A DNA stretch of 64,000 nucleotides from Vibrio comitans. GTDB taxonomy: Bacteria; Pseudomonadota; Gammaproteobacteria; Enterobacterales; Vibrionaceae. The translations under genes were made by a program, and so were the position numbers. This document shows, in pieces, positions 19,594-29,264 of this stretch. The stretch spans positions 2,108,001 to 2,172,000 of the forward strand of contig AP024866.1 in the NCBI GenBank assembly GCA_024346835.1, read 5' to 3'. Positions within the stretch are counted from its first letter, which is position 1. Every line of letters starts with the position of its first letter. The notes beneath the pieces are model-generated. The model saw nothing but the letters and a program-made list of their open reading frames with translations. It did not search any database and was not told the origin of the DNA.

Positions 19594-20238
19594 ATGACTG
19601 TAGAAAATGAAGCTTTGACGCTAAAAAAACGATTTAGAGGGTATTTCCCTGTGGTTATCGACGTAGAAACCGCTGGTTTTAATGCCTCCACCGACGCGTT
19701 GCTTGAAATATGCGCAGTAACTCTGGCTATGGATGAAAACGGCGACTTGCATCCAGCAAGCACCCTGACTTTCCAAGTAGAACCATTTGAAGGAGCGAAT
19801 TTAGAGAAGGAAGCACTCGAATTTATTGGAATGCGCGACCCTTTCAGTCCGTTGCGCGGAGCTATCCCAGAATCAGAAGCACTGAAAGAGATCTATAAAC
19901 TGGTTCGTAAAGAACAAAAGCAAGCCGGTTGTAGCCGTGCGATCATCGTGGCACACAATGCTGCCTTTGATCATGGCTTTGTCTCTCAGGCTAGTGAACG
20001 CTCCAAATTGAAACGCATACCGTTTCATCCCTTTGCCACGTTCGATACCGCGACTCTTAGCGGCCTAGCTTATGGCCAAACCGTTTTAGCTAAAGCATGT
20101 AAAGCAGCTGAGATCGAGTTCGACAATAAAGAGGCACATTCAGCACTTTACGATACACAAAAGACCGCTGAGCTATTTTGTAAAATTGTCAATAAATGGA
20201 AAGCCCTAGGTGGCTGGCCACTGATTGGCGAAGAATAA
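19594..20238 (+). CDS. rnt: Ribonuclease T
   Basis: DEDD-family 3'-5' exonuclease that trims tRNA CCA ends and 5S/23S rRNA. ExoI motif [19 protein letters not shown] is near residues 21-39, ExoII is in [14 protein letters not shown] near 118, and ExoIII has the His/Asp pair [15 protein letters not shown] near 181. An upstream TTG would add three residues; the ATG is preferred because the length (214) then matches E. coli (215). The ribosome site is weak. Confidence 0.95.
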   Translation: MTVENEALTLKKRFRGYFPVVIDVETAGFNASTDALLEICAVTLAMDENGDLHPASTLTFQVEPFEGANLEKEALEFIGMRDPFSPLRGAIPESEALKEIYKLVRKEQKQAGCSRAIIVAHNAAFDHGFVSQASERSKLKRIPFHPFATFDTATLSGLAYGQTVLAKACKAAEIEFDNKEAHSALYDTQKTAELFCKIVNKWKALGGWPLIGEE

Positions 20239-20271
20239 ACACAAACACAACTAAACAATTAGAGAAGTATA

Positions 20272-21597
20272 ATGAATCCTGTTGTCATTTCCGTTTGTAT
20301 CATGCTGCTATTGGCATTGATGCGCGTTAACGTCGTTGTTGCGTTAACTTTTAGTGCCATTGTTGGCGGACTTTCCGCAGGCATGAACATTACCGACACC
20401 ATTGCTGCCTTTGAAGGTGGATTAGGTGGCGGTGCAACCATCGCTCTTAGCTACGCTATGTTAGGTACCTTTGCGGTTGCTATCTCAAAATCAGGTATCA
20501 CCGATCTATTGGCACAGAGCGTGATTAAACGCATCAACGGCCAAGAGAACGACGCTGCATCGACTGGTCTTAAGTACGGTGTATTGGTTGCTCTTATCCT
20601 AGTGACTATGTCATCGCAGAACGTTATCCCTGTTCACATTGCATTTATCCCAATTCTTATTCCACCTCTACTTGCAGTGTTCTCTAAGCTAAACATTGAC
20701 CGTCGTATGATTGCGTGTGTGCTGACCTTTGGTCTTGTTACCCCGTATATGGTTCTACCAATCGGCTTTGGTGGCATATTCCTAAACAACATCTTGCTGA
20801 AGAACCTTAACGACAACGGCCTTCAAAACATCACCGCCTCTGATGTGCCAATGGCGATGCTATTACCTGCACTAGGCATGATCACGGGTCTTCTTGTGGC
20901 GATCTTTGTTAGCTATCGCAAGCCGCGTACCTACAAAGAAACAGATATCACTCATGTAGACGCAGAGCCAAGCCACATCAATAAGAAACACATTCTTGTT
21001 GCGGTAGTCGCTATCGTCGCAGCGCTTTCTGTACAGCTGTACACTGGCTCAATGATCATCGGTGGTCTCGCTGGCTTCATGGTATTTACCTTTGGCGGTG
21101 TTATCGCATGGAAAGAGACGCAAGATGTATTTACCCGCGGCGTGCACATGATGGCTATGATTGGCTTCATTATGATTGCTGCAGCAGGTTTTGCGGCTGT
21201 GATGAAAGCAACAGGTGGTGTAGAGACTCTTGTTGAAGCTCTGTCTACTTCTATTGGTGACAACAAGCCTCTAGCGGCACTGTTGATGCTGATTGTTGGT
21301 CTACTGGTGACTATGGGTATTGGATCTTCATTCTCTACCATCCCAATTATCGCAACTATCTATGTACCACTTGCAACTGCTTTTGGTTTCTCTCCAATGG
21401 CTATCGTTGCTCTTGTAGGTACTGCTGCAGCTCTAGGTGATGCCGGTTCTCCAGCTTCAGATTCAACCCTTGGTCCAACATCTGGTCTTAATGCGGATGG
21501 GCAGCACGAGCACATCTGGCAAACAGTGGTTCCAACCTTCATCCACTACAACATCCCACTGATCATTTTCGGTTGGGTAGCAGCTATGGTTCTTTAA
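20272..21597 (+). CDS. Na+/H+ antiporter family protein (NhaC/YuiF-like)
   Basis: Polytopic inner-membrane transporter of 441 residues with about 11-12 hydrophobic segments. The family is ion-transporter-superfamily antiporters; some relatives are annotated as amino-acid carriers, so the substrate is not certain. Conserved patches are [19 protein letters not shown] near residue 44, GFGGIFLNN near 165, [11 protein letters not shown] near 345 and [19 protein letters not shown] near residue 388. It stands alone, 33 bases after rnt, and ends at a terminator. Confidence 0.8.
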   Translation: MNPVVISVCIMLLLALMRVNVVVALTFSAIVGGLSAGMNITDTIAAFEGGLGGGATIALSYAMLGTFAVAISKSGITDLLAQSVIKRINGQENDAASTGLKYGVLVALILVTMSSQNVIPVHIAFIPILIPPLLAVFSKLNIDRRMIACVLTFGLVTPYMVLPIGFGGIFLNNILLKNLNDNGLQNITASDVPMAMLLPALGMITGLLVAIFVSYRKPRTYKETDITHVDAEPSHINKKHILVAVVAIVAALSVQLYTGSMIIGGLAGFMVFTFGGVIAWKETQDVFTRGVHMMAMIGFIMIAAAGFAAVMKATGGVETLVEALSTSIGDNKPLAALLMLIVGLLVTMGIGSSFSTIPIIATIYVPLATAFGFSPMAIVALVGTAAALGDAGSPASDSTLGPTSGLNADGQHEHIWQTVVPTFIHYNIPLIIFGWVAAMVL

Positions 21598-21613
21598 CCT
21601 CGTTCCAAAATAG

Positions 21614-21641
21614 AAAAAGGCTTCCATATGGAAGCCTTTTT
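21614..21641. terminator. Bidirectional terminator between the antiporter and grxD
   Basis: AAAAAGGCTTCC-ATAT-GGAAGCCTTTTT with A and T runs on both sides, between two convergent genes. Confidence 0.92.
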
Positions 21642-21666
21642 AATATCTACGCTCTTATAAAAGAGT

Positions 21667-21996
21667 TTATTCGCTAGCAGAACGTTGAGCTGCCTGCTTA
21701 ATAAGAGGCTGAAGTTCGCCTTTCTGGAACATCTCGATGATGATGTCACAACCACCGATTAACTCACCTTCGATCCACAATTGTGGGAAAGTTGGCCATT
21801 GTGCGTAAGCTGGTAGCTCAGCACGGATATCTGGGTTTTGCAGGATATCAACATATGCAAACTTTTCACCACACGCCATCAAAGCTTGAGACGCTTGAGA
21901 AGAAAATCCACAGCTAGGAAGCTTAGGTGAACCTTTCATGTAAAGAAGGATAGTGTTTTGTTCAATCTGCTGTTTGATTTTGTCTAGGGTTTCCAT
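21667..21996 (-). CDS. grxD: Monothiol glutaredoxin GrxD
   Basis: CGFS-type glutaredoxin that carries and delivers 2Fe-2S clusters with glutathione and BolA proteins. LLYMKGSPKLPSCGFSSQA (residues 17-35) contains the single active Cys; WPTFPQLWIEGELIGGCDI follows near residue 68. The frame extends six codons further upstream, but the ATG of METLDKIKQQIEQN follows a GAGG ribosome site and matches the E. coli start. Length 109. Divergent from sodB. Confidence 0.96.
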   Translation of the reverse strand: METLDKIKQQIEQNTILLYMKGSPKLPSCGFSSQASQALMACGEKFAYVDILQNPDIRAELPAYAQWPTFPQLWIEGELIGGCDIIIEMFQKGELQPLIKQAAQRSASE

Positions 21997-22337
21997 TGCG
22001 TTCCTCGGATCCATTTACTCTATATAGTATTCCGTTATTTTACCCTACTAGCTTAGAATAAAAACCATAAACTATATATGGTTATTGTTGCGAAAATAGA
22101 CAAAAGTTGGCGTAACCGCACTCTGTTGGTTACCAAATATTATAAATTTGTTGCCTAACCTTTTATTAGTATAAAAAATTGATAGAATGCAAACGAAGTT
22201 AGAGAACTAATTTGCACAGCGGTTCGTAATACTACCGACCCTGTCACATGCATTTGATAAGAAATCTCTTGTTGAGTGTAATTTGTTACTACATTGGAAG
22301 CTTAGGGCTTAGCCCACATAAATGGAGAACCGAGCAA

Positions 22338-22922
22338 ATGGCATTTGAACTACCAGCTCTTCCTTACGCAAAAGACGCGCTAGAACCACATATCTCTGCT
22401 GAGACTCTAGATTTTCACCACGGTAAACACCACAACACTTACGTTGTTAAGCTAAATGGCCTGATCCCTGGTACTGAGTTTGAAGGCAAAACACTAGAAG
22501 AGATCGTTAAGACTTCTACTGGTGGTGTATTCAACAACGCAGCTCAAATCTGGAACCACACGTTCTACTGGCACTGCCTAGCGCCAAACGCGGGTGGCGA
22601 ACCAACTGGCGCTGTTGCTGACGCAATCAATGCTGCATTTGGTTCTTTCGAAGAGTTCAAAGCTAAATTCACTGATTCTGCAATCAACAACTTCGGTTCT
22701 TCTTGGACTTGGCTTGTTAAGAATGCAGACGGTTCACTAGCAATCGTTAACACTTCAAACGCAGCGACTCCTCTAACGGAAGAAGGTGTAACTCCTCTTC
22801 TAACTGTTGACCTTTGGGAACACGCTTACTACATCGATTACCGTAACGTTCGTCCAGACTACATGAATGGCTTCTGGGCTCTAGTTAACTGGGACTTCGT
22901 TGCACAGAACCTAGCTAAGTAA
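22338..22922 (+). CDS. sodB: Superoxide dismutase [Fe]
   Basis: Cytoplasmic iron superoxide dismutase. Metal ligands are visible: His near 27 ([13 protein letters not shown]), His near 74 (NHTFYWHCL), and the Asp/His pair of [15 protein letters not shown] near 157-161. The QIWNHTFYW plus FGSSWTWLV pattern points to the iron form. The frame stays open for 30 codons upstream, but [15 protein letters not shown] with GGAG ahead is the standard start. Length 194. Confidence 0.97.
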   Translation: MAFELPALPYAKDALEPHISAETLDFHHGKHHNTYVVKLNGLIPGTEFEGKTLEEIVKTSTGGVFNNAAQIWNHTFYWHCLAPNAGGEPTGAVADAINAAFGSFEEFKAKFTDSAINNFGSSWTWLVKNADGSLAIVNTSNAATPLTEEGVTPLLTVDLWEHAYYIDYRNVRPDYMNGFWALVNWDFVAQNLAK

Positions 22923-22940
22923 TTAGCTGATTTATAATGG

Positions 22941-22969
22941 AAAGGCTGCCTATTTAGGCAGCCTTTTTT
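22941..22969 (+). terminator. Terminator of sodB
   Basis: AAAGGCTGCC-TATTTA-GGCAGCCTTTTTT. Confidence 0.93.
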
Positions 22970-23279
22970 GTTGTGTGTGGGTGAATATGCAATCTTGTTG
23001 ACTAGACATGATAACTCATACATATTTCCATCAGTTCTTACCGCTTCTATCATTCAAACTGTGAGCTACTCCTTAGTTCAAGTAATTGCATATCATAAAC
23101 ACAAGAAATCACCATCTTGTTCACATCTTATTCACTATATTCGATCGTATAACTATGAGTCAGATATGGCTCTTAGATCCAATTAGCGGATTCAATTTTA
23201 GAGGGCTGTTGAGCCCTCTATTTGTCACTGCGGTGATCAGTAGTTTAATTTAAGCTCTGGAAAAATCAGGTGGTCAACA
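22970..23279. other. Gap before the SDR-like gene
   Basis: About 310 AT-rich bases with no convincing gene. A perfect 8-bp stem-loop AGAGGGCT-GTTG-AGCCCTCT lies at 23200-23219, about 60 bases ahead of the next start. It may be a leader terminator or a protein site. Confidence 0.45.
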
Positions 23280-23957
23280 ATGGTTATTCACAATTCCGTG
23301 GTATTAATTACCTCGGCAGGAACAATACTAGGGAGGACTCTCGCCCTTCACTTTGCCTCTCTTGGAGCAAAGGTTGTCATAACGGACAAAAATGCAGCTC
23401 TTCTCAAGGGTACATACAGAGAATGCATAGAGTCTGGTTTCAATGTGTGCACCTATGCCTTACCTGACGATACCCAGCATAATGTCGATGATATGTTTAG
23501 CTACATTGAGAACTTCTACGACCGTGGTGTTGATATCCTGATCAATAACTGGGAAAACCACCCATTGCCCACTCTAGTAAGCCCTACTCCGGCTGAAGAG
23601 TTTAGCGCACAGTTCTCTCATCTTGTTCAATCGCTGTTTAGTTGTGGTCACGCTTGTGCAGAGCAAATGCGCAAAAATCACCAGCAAGGTGTGATTGTTA
23701 ATATTCTTACTAATGAAGGGTCGGAGTCTATCCTTGGCACCGAAAGCACCAGTTCCATGGTCAGTGGCTTAACAAAGAGCTGGGCTAAGGAGCTCAACCC
23801 CTTTGATATTCGTGTTGGGGGCATCTTGCCTAGCGTGCATCATTCAAGACATGACGACTATCAAAACAGCTTTGCTAACATCAGAGAAGAATTAATAAGA
23901 AATACCGAATACATTGTCTCAAACGATTCATTCAACGGACGAGTGATGTCCTGGTAG
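23280..23957 (+). CDS. Degenerate short-chain dehydrogenase/reductase-like protein
   Basis: Rossmann-fold SDR-family protein of 225 residues. The nucleotide-binding region is changed to TSAGTILGR (classical TGxxxGxG), and the NNAG strand is NNWEN near residue 97. The active-site YxxxK is absent: by alignment to the following helix (VSGLTKSWAKEL, about 160-171), the Tyr and Lys positions are Thr and Ser. It is therefore probably not a classical dehydrogenase, although it may still bind a nucleotide. It stands alone between sodB and adhE. Confidence 0.75.
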   Translation: MVIHNSVVLITSAGTILGRTLALHFASLGAKVVITDKNAALLKGTYRECIESGFNVCTYALPDDTQHNVDDMFSYIENFYDRGVDILINNWENHPLPTLVSPTPAEEFSAQFSHLVQSLFSCGHACAEQMRKNHQQGVIVNILTNEGSESILGTESTSSMVSGLTKSWAKELNPFDIRVGGILPSVHHSRHDDYQNSFANIREELIRNTEYIVSNDSFNGRVMSW

Positions 23958-23966
23958 CTCAAAAAA

Positions 23967-23994
23967 AATCCCAGCACCTTTCAGTGCTGGGATT
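23967..23994. terminator. Bidirectional terminator between the SDR-like gene and adhE
   Basis: AAATCCCAGCAC-CTTTCA-GTGCTGGGATTT, with eight A before it (a T run for adhE transcripts). Confidence 0.93.
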
Positions 23995-24041
23995 TGTCTA
24001 TTCAGTGTGGGCTCTTTCAAGCCCACCGTTCAAGAGTCGAA

Positions 24042-26714
24042 TTACTTCGCTTTAGCAGGCTTTTGGTCTGCTTTTTTCTTGATTACTGTAGTACCTTCGA
24101 ACGTTTCACCTTCAACGAATGCTGTACCGTGGTAAGCAGCCATTAGAACTTCTTTTAGTTCTGTGATTAGAGGGTAACGTGGGTTCGCACCAGTACATTG
24201 GTCATCGAACGCTTCAACCGCTAGCTCATCAAGCTTAGCAACGAAGTCTGCTTCAGAAACACCAGCTTCTTTGATTGACTTAGGAATGTCTAGGTCAGTC
24301 TTAAGCTCGTCCAACCAAGTTAGAAGACGTTCGATCTTCTGAGCAGTACGGTCACCTTCTTGGCTTAGGCCTAGGTGGTCTGCAACTTCAGCGTAACGAC
24401 GACGTGCTTGCGGACGGTCGTACTGAGAGAATGCAGTTTGCTTAGTTGGGTTATCGTTCGCGTTGTAACGTACAACGTTTGAGATAAGTAGTGCGTTAGC
24501 AAGACCGTGTGGCAAGTGGAACTCAGCACCAATTTTGTGAGCCATTGAGTGACACACACCTAGGAATGCGTTCGCAAATGCAACACCAGCGATAGTTGCA
24601 GCGTTGTGTACTTTCTCACGAGCGATAGGGTCATTAGCACCATTCGCGTAGCTTGAAGGTAGGTACTCTTTAAGCATCTTAAGTGCTTGTAGAGCTTGAC
24701 CATCAGAGTACTCGTTCGCAAGAACAGAAACGTAAGCTTCTAGTGCGTGAGTTACTGCATCATAACCACCAAACGCTGTTAGAGACTTAGGCATGTTCAT
24801 TACAAGGTTCGCATCAACGATAGCCATGTTTGGCGTGATTTCGTAGTCAGCTAGTGGGTACTTAGCACCAGTCTTGTCGTCAGTAACAACAGCGAATGGA
24901 GTAACCTCTGAACCCGTACCTGAAGTTGTAGTGATACATACAAGCTCAGCTTTTTGACCCATTTTAGGGAACTTGTAGATACGCTTACGAATGTCCATGA
25001 AACGCATTGCTAGTTCAGCGAAGTGAGTTTCTGGGTGCTCGTACATAACCCACATGATCTTAGCCGCATCCATTGGAGAACCGCCACCTAGAGCTAGGAT
25101 AACGTCAGGCTGGAAGCTCTTCATTGCTTCAGCACCTTTCTCAACAACAGATAGTGTTGGATCCGCTTCTACATCGAAGAATACTTGAACTTCGATACCT
25201 TGAGCTTTAAGAAGCTTAACTACATCATCAGCATAGCCGTTGTTGAATAGGAAACGGTCAGTTACTAGGAATGCGCGTTTCTTACCTTCTAGATCACCAA
25301 GAGCGATTGGAAGGCTGCCACGACGGAAGTAGATAGACTTAGGTAGTTTGTGCCACAACATATTTTCAGCTCGCTTCGCTACAGTTTTCTTGTTGATAAG
25401 GTGCTTAGGACCCACGTTCTCAGAGATAGAGTTACCACCCCAAGAACCACAACCAAGAGTTAGAGAAGGTGCAACGTTGAAGTTGTAAAGATCACCGATA
25501 CCACCGTGAGTAGTCGGGATGTTGATTAGAATACGTGCAGTTTTAAGCTTGTCACCGAAGTAACGGATACGGTCTGCGTTAGTATCTTGGTTAGTGTATA
25601 GGCCAGATGTGTGACCGATACCGCCAATCTCAACCATAGTTACCGCTTGAGCAACAGCATCTTCGAAGTTGTCAGCACGGAATAGACCTAGAGTTGGAGA
25701 TAGTTTCTCGTGAGCGAATTCGTCATCGTAAGACACTTTACCAAGACCTTCACCAACAAGAACCTTAGTATCAGCAGGAACCTTAACACCCGCCATTTCA
25801 GCGATTGCTGGAGCAGGTTGACCTACGATCTTAGCGTTTAGGTTACCGTCGATAAGAAGTACTTTACGAACCTTGTTCGCTTCAGTTTTAGACAGAACGT
25901 AAGCCTTGTGAGAAGCGAAACGCTCTTTAACTTCGTCATATACAGAGTCAACTACGATTGCCGCCTGCTCAGAAGCACATACTACGCCGTTATCGAACGT
26001 CTTAGACATAAGGATAGAAGCAACAGCACGCTTGATGTCTGCAGTTTCGTCGATGACTACTGGAACGTTACCCGCACCAACACCGATTGCTGGCTTACCA
26101 GAAGAGTATGCAGCTTTAACCATGCCTGGACCGCCAGTTGCAAGGATAAGTGCGATACCGTCGTGCTTCATTAGGCCGTTAGATAGCTCTACTGAAGGCT
26201 GGTCAATCCAACCGATGATGTCTTTTGGAGCGCCCGCTGCTACTGCTGCATCTAGAACTAGTTTAGCTGCATCGTTAGTAGAGTTCTTAGCACGTGGGTG
26301 TGGCGAGAAGATGATGCCGTTACGTGTTTTAAGAGAGATTAGAGATTTGAAGATTGCAGTAGATGTTGGGTTCGTTGTTGGAACGATACCACAGATGATA
26401 CCAACAGGTTCTGCGATAGTCATTGTGCCTAGGTTGTCATCTTCTTCCAAGATGCCACAGGTTTTTTCGTCTTTGTATTTGTTGTAGATAAACTCAGAAG
26501 CAAAGTGGTTCTTGATCACTTTATCTTCAACAATGCCCATGCCAGATTCCGCAACTGCTTGTTGAGCTAGTGGGATACGAGCGTGGTTAGCTGCTAGAGA
26601 AGCCGCACGAAAGATCGCATCAACTTTCTCTTGAGAAAAAGTTGCGAACTCTTCTTGAGCCGCTTTAACGCGAGCTACTAGAGCGTCCAGTTCAGCCATA
26701 TTAGTTACAGGCAT
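24042..26714 (-). CDS. adhE: Bifunctional acetaldehyde-CoA / iron alcohol dehydrogenase
   Basis: Fermentative enzyme converting acetyl-CoA to acetaldehyde and then ethanol, forming filaments (spirosomes) in the family. The N-terminal half is an aldehyde dehydrogenase with catalytic Cys in NGVVCASEQ near residue 246. The C-terminal half is an iron alcohol dehydrogenase with metal ligands in FANAFLGVCHSMAHKIGAEFH and HGLANALL near 720-740. Length 890, as in E. coli (891). The ATG follows GGAG. A FNR-like box lies 120 bases upstream. Confidence 0.97.
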   Translation of the reverse strand: MPVTNMAELDALVARVKAAQEEFATFSQEKVDAIFRAASLAANHARIPLAQQAVAESGMGIVEDKVIKNHFASEFIYNKYKDEKTCGILEEDDNLGTMTIAEPVGIICGIVPTTNPTSTAIFKSLISLKTRNGIIFSPHPRAKNSTNDAAKLVLDAAVAAGAPKDIIGWIDQPSVELSNGLMKHDGIALILATGGPGMVKAAYSSGKPAIGVGAGNVPVVIDETADIKRAVASILMSKTFDNGVVCASEQAAIVVDSVYDEVKERFASHKAYVLSKTEANKVRKVLLIDGNLNAKIVGQPAPAIAEMAGVKVPADTKVLVGEGLGKVSYDDEFAHEKLSPTLGLFRADNFEDAVAQAVTMVEIGGIGHTSGLYTNQDTNADRIRYFGDKLKTARILINIPTTHGGIGDLYNFNVAPSLTLGCGSWGGNSISENVGPKHLINKKTVAKRAENMLWHKLPKSIYFRRGSLPIALGDLEGKKRAFLVTDRFLFNNGYADDVVKLLKAQGIEVQVFFDVEADPTLSVVEKGAEAMKSFQPDVILALGGGSPMDAAKIMWVMYEHPETHFAELAMRFMDIRKRIYKFPKMGQKAELVCITTTSGTGSEVTPFAVVTDDKTGAKYPLADYEITPNMAIVDANLVMNMPKSLTAFGGYDAVTHALEAYVSVLANEYSDGQALQALKMLKEYLPSSYANGANDPIAREKVHNAATIAGVAFANAFLGVCHSMAHKIGAEFHLPHGLANALLISNVVRYNANDNPTKQTAFSQYDRPQARRRYAEVADHLGLSQEGDRTAQKIERLLTWLDELKTDLDIPKSIKEAGVSEADFVAKLDELAVEAFDDQCTGANPRYPLITELKEVLMAAYHGTAFVEGETFEGTTVIKKKADQKPAKAK

Positions 26715-27318
26715 AATTATCTCCTAGATATTTTAAATTAAAAACTTTTTAGTAAGGTTTGTTAGTTAAACAACACAACTTAGTAAATAGCTTTCACAGA
26801 CGAGTATATTATTTCACTCTGCGAATAAAATTGATTCAGATCACTTTGTTTGAAAGAACTACCACCAAATGGTTATTAGCTGAGCTTATTCTAAATGCCA
26901 TATTGTATTACAAATACCGCAATCTGTGATACTGATCCCATCCGTGAAAGTACCTCTTTTACTACGTAATAAAAAATCCATTACGTCATAAATTTTCAAA
27001 TCCTGTAGGCCATGTAAAACGTGCCAGACCCTAGTATAACCGTTGTTTGGTATAGGACAACGAGAAATTTTACTAGGTTTTTTATTTTTTAGCCCTCTTT
27101 GATAAGGCCGTACTACTCTTATGCATGAGCCTAAAAAACACTCAGCATTCTCTTCTTCCACCCTGAAGAACTTCGCATTAGTTTTTGTAATGCCAAATGC
27201 GCTATCTTTTAGAAAACTTCAGGCGAAGACTTGAAAGTTTCACTGGCGTAATTTCTCGTCCTTGATTAAAGTAGCGCGGAAATTTATTACACCCTGTTTT
27301 TCTTATTAAGGCTCGCTA
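26715..27318. other. Long adhE / marC-type divergent upstream region
   Basis: About 600 AT-rich bases separating two divergent genes. A 91-codon frame on the minus strand has no ribosome site or recognisable features and I do not call it. E. coli adhE also has a long regulated leader. The one site I can point to is the FNR-like box listed separately. Confidence 0.5.
26831..26844. promoter_or_regulatory. FNR-like box upstream of adhE
   Basis: TTGAT-TCAG-ATCAC matches the FNR consensus TTGATNNNNATCAA at 9 of 10 defined positions. It fits anaerobic expression of adhE; no transcription start was mapped. Confidence 0.55.
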
Positions 27319-27960
27319 ATGCAAGGTATGGATGTTGCTGTATATCTACAGTTTTTTGTTGGCTTATTTGCCATTGTTAACCCTGTGGGCATCATGCCGA
27401 TTTTCGTATCGTTAACTAATCATCTGTCCCCGGAAGAACGAATTAAAACGGCCTCAACAGCAAACATTGCTGTAGCGGTAATTTTGATCGTGTCCTTGTT
27501 TGCAGGTCAGATGCTACTTGATGTGTTTAGTATCTCTCTTGACTCATTTCGCATAGCAGGCGGCTTACTTTTAGTCAGCATTGCTTTTTCCATGATGAAC
27601 GGCCAACTGGGTGAGCAAAAACAAAACAAACAAGAAAAGGCAGAGAGTATTAGTAAAGAGCAAGTGGGTGTCGTGCCGCTAGCTATGCCACTTATGGCCG
27701 GACCCGGTGCTATCAGTTCGACCATCGTATTTGGATCAAATCACTCAGGTCCAATTGATTATGTGGCAGTAACTATTACTGTAATCGTGTTCTCTTTTTG
27801 TTGTTGGGTGTTGTTCCGCTCTGCTCCCTTCATCGTACGTTTTTTAGGGCAAACTGGAATTAACGTCATCACACGTATTATGGGTTTGATACTAGGAGCG
27901 CTAGGCATAGAGTTCATAGCAAGTGGCATTGGCTCACTATTTCCTGGCTTGATGAGCTAA
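27319..27960 (+). CDS. MarC family inner-membrane protein (YchE-like)
   Basis: Six-span membrane protein of the MarC/YchE/YhgN family, whose transport role is not established. The 213 residues include FVGLFAIVNPVGIMPIF near the N-terminus, VVPLAMPLMAGPGAIS near 118 and TRIMGLILGALGIEF near 186, all family hallmarks. E. coli has ychE next to adhE, as here, which supports the YchE assignment. A terminator follows directly. Confidence 0.88.
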   Translation: MQGMDVAVYLQFFVGLFAIVNPVGIMPIFVSLTNHLSPEERIKTASTANIAVAVILIVSLFAGQMLLDVFSISLDSFRIAGGLLLVSIAFSMMNGQLGEQKQNKQEKAESISKEQVGVVPLAMPLMAGPGAISSTIVFGSNHSGPIDYVAVTITVIVFSFCCWVLFRSAPFIVRFLGQTGINVITRIMGLILGALGIEFIASGIGSLFPGLMS

Positions 27961-27991
27961 GCCGCATCAGGAAATACATTCTTATTCGTAA

Positions 27992-28018
27992 AAAAAAGCA
28001 CCTTTTAGGTGCTTTTTT
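27992..28018 (+). terminator. Terminator after the MarC family gene
   Basis: AAAAAGCACC-TTTT-AGGTGCTTTTTT hairpin with T run. Confidence 0.9.
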
Positions 28019-28116
28019 CGTTCTGGTTCAACAAATGTCTACTCACGGTTTCTTTTTCAAGCCGCCTGATAACTACGTGCTATCCTATTGTTATTGCTGA
28101 TTTAAGTTATTTTGAT

Positions 28117-29004
28117 ATGCCACATCCAGAACATACCCTTAGATACCGACTTTATGTGATCATTTTTCGTACCGACACGCCATTAGGCCGGTGGTTCGAT
28201 ATCTGTTTGATTGCGTCCATCATCGGCTCTTTGCTGGTTCTAATCATGGGCTCTGTAGAATCAGTAGATGAAAGATGGGCAACACAGCTGGGTTATCTTG
28301 AAGTTATATTCACTGGCCTCTTTACCGTGGAGTATCTATTACGTCTGTATTGCTCTCCTAAGCCTTGGGCTTACGCGAAGAGCTTTTACGGCTTCGTGGA
28401 CCTTATGGCCATTCTACCTTTCTATATAGCGCTACTGGTGCCAAACGCGCATTTCTTAGGGGTTGTAAGACTGCTAAGGGTAATGCGTATATTCAGAATC
28501 CTGAAATTGGTTCAATACATTCAAGATTCCAATGTCATCATGCGCTCCCTATGGAACTCTAGGCGCAAGATTTTTATCTTCTTCAGTATGGTTGCCATAT
28601 TAGTGACTATTTTTGGTGCCCTGCTGTACATCATTGAAGGACCAGAGAACGGCTTTACTAGCATTCCTACCAGTATTTATTGGGCCATAGTTACCATCAC
28701 TACCGTCGGCTACGGTGACATATCCCCTGTCACCACACTAGGCAGAGCAATAGCGTCATTGACCATGCTATTGGGTTATTCAATTCTGGCTGTACCCACA
28801 GGCATTATCACCGCTGAAATGAGTCAAGAAGTTAAGCAGCAGAAAAAAGTCTATAAAGACCATAGAGATTTGGTGATGTGCCCAAATTGTATGAAGAATG
28901 ACCACGAACCCGATGCGTTTCATTGCAAACACTGTGGTAGTGAACTACCCGATCATGAAGAGCGCGTCGTGAAGATCACCAGTAGTACTACTGATTATGA
29001 TTAG
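28117..29004 (+). CDS. Voltage-gated potassium channel with a C-terminal zinc ribbon
   Basis: Six-transmembrane Kv-type channel of 295 residues. S4 carries regularly spaced arginines (VVRLLRVMRIFRILKLV, near residues 115-131). The pore loop is SIYWAIVTITTVGYGDISP, with the K+ selectivity filter TVGYGD near 208. After S6 the cytoplasmic tail has two CxxC pairs (CPNCMKND and CKHCGSEL) that form a probable zinc ribbon instead of an RCK domain. The frame is open further upstream; MPHPEHTLRYRLY is chosen because earlier codons look non-coding. Confidence 0.9.
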   Translation: MPHPEHTLRYRLYVIIFRTDTPLGRWFDICLIASIIGSLLVLIMGSVESVDERWATQLGYLEVIFTGLFTVEYLLRLYCSPKPWAYAKSFYGFVDLMAILPFYIALLVPNAHFLGVVRLLRVMRIFRILKLVQYIQDSNVIMRSLWNSRRKIFIFFSMVAILVTIFGALLYIIEGPENGFTSIPTSIYWAIVTITTVGYGDISPVTTLGRAIASLTMLLGYSILAVPTGIITAEMSQEVKQQKKVYKDHRDLVMCPNCMKNDHEPDAFHCKHCGSELPDHEERVVKITSSTTDYD

Positions 29005-29218
29005 CCAAGTGCGACCAGAGTAAGAAGTTGTCATACTGGTGAATGGAGCGCACTTACTCAGCTCAAGAACCACCTAAGATTCCAGCTCAAGGCTGGAATG
29101 AAGGTAAAACCGGACGTTCGCTCTTTGTCTGCGCTGAACTATGTCGTCATTCAGGAAGCAACAGAGTTGCTATCCTGAATCCTAGAAAGATCGACTCTTC
29201 TCCACTCTAGAAACAAAA
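29005..29218. repeat. Dispersed Vibrio-type intergenic repeat
   Basis: The gap between the K+ channel gene and asd holds CCTAAGATTCCAGC-TCAAG-GCTGGAATG (29079-29101), sharing its left part with the 11.8-kb gap. A second hairpin is ATTCAGG...GCAAC-AGA-GTTGC...CCTGAAT (29142-29180). No coding frame is apparent. Confidence 0.5.
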
Positions 29219-29239
29219 AAAGCGCCCATAGGGCGCTTT
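29219..29239 (-). terminator. Terminator of asd
   Basis: AAAGCGCCC-ATA-GGGCGCTTT with a seven-base A run on the left (T run for minus-strand transcripts). Confidence 0.92.
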
Positions 29240-29264
29240 CAAATCAACTAAGCATTTAAAGCTA

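Noticed and set aside
26886..27161. 91-codon minus-strand frame upstream of adhE
   Set aside because: No ribosome site, odd composition and no recognisable features; more likely part of the adhE leader.
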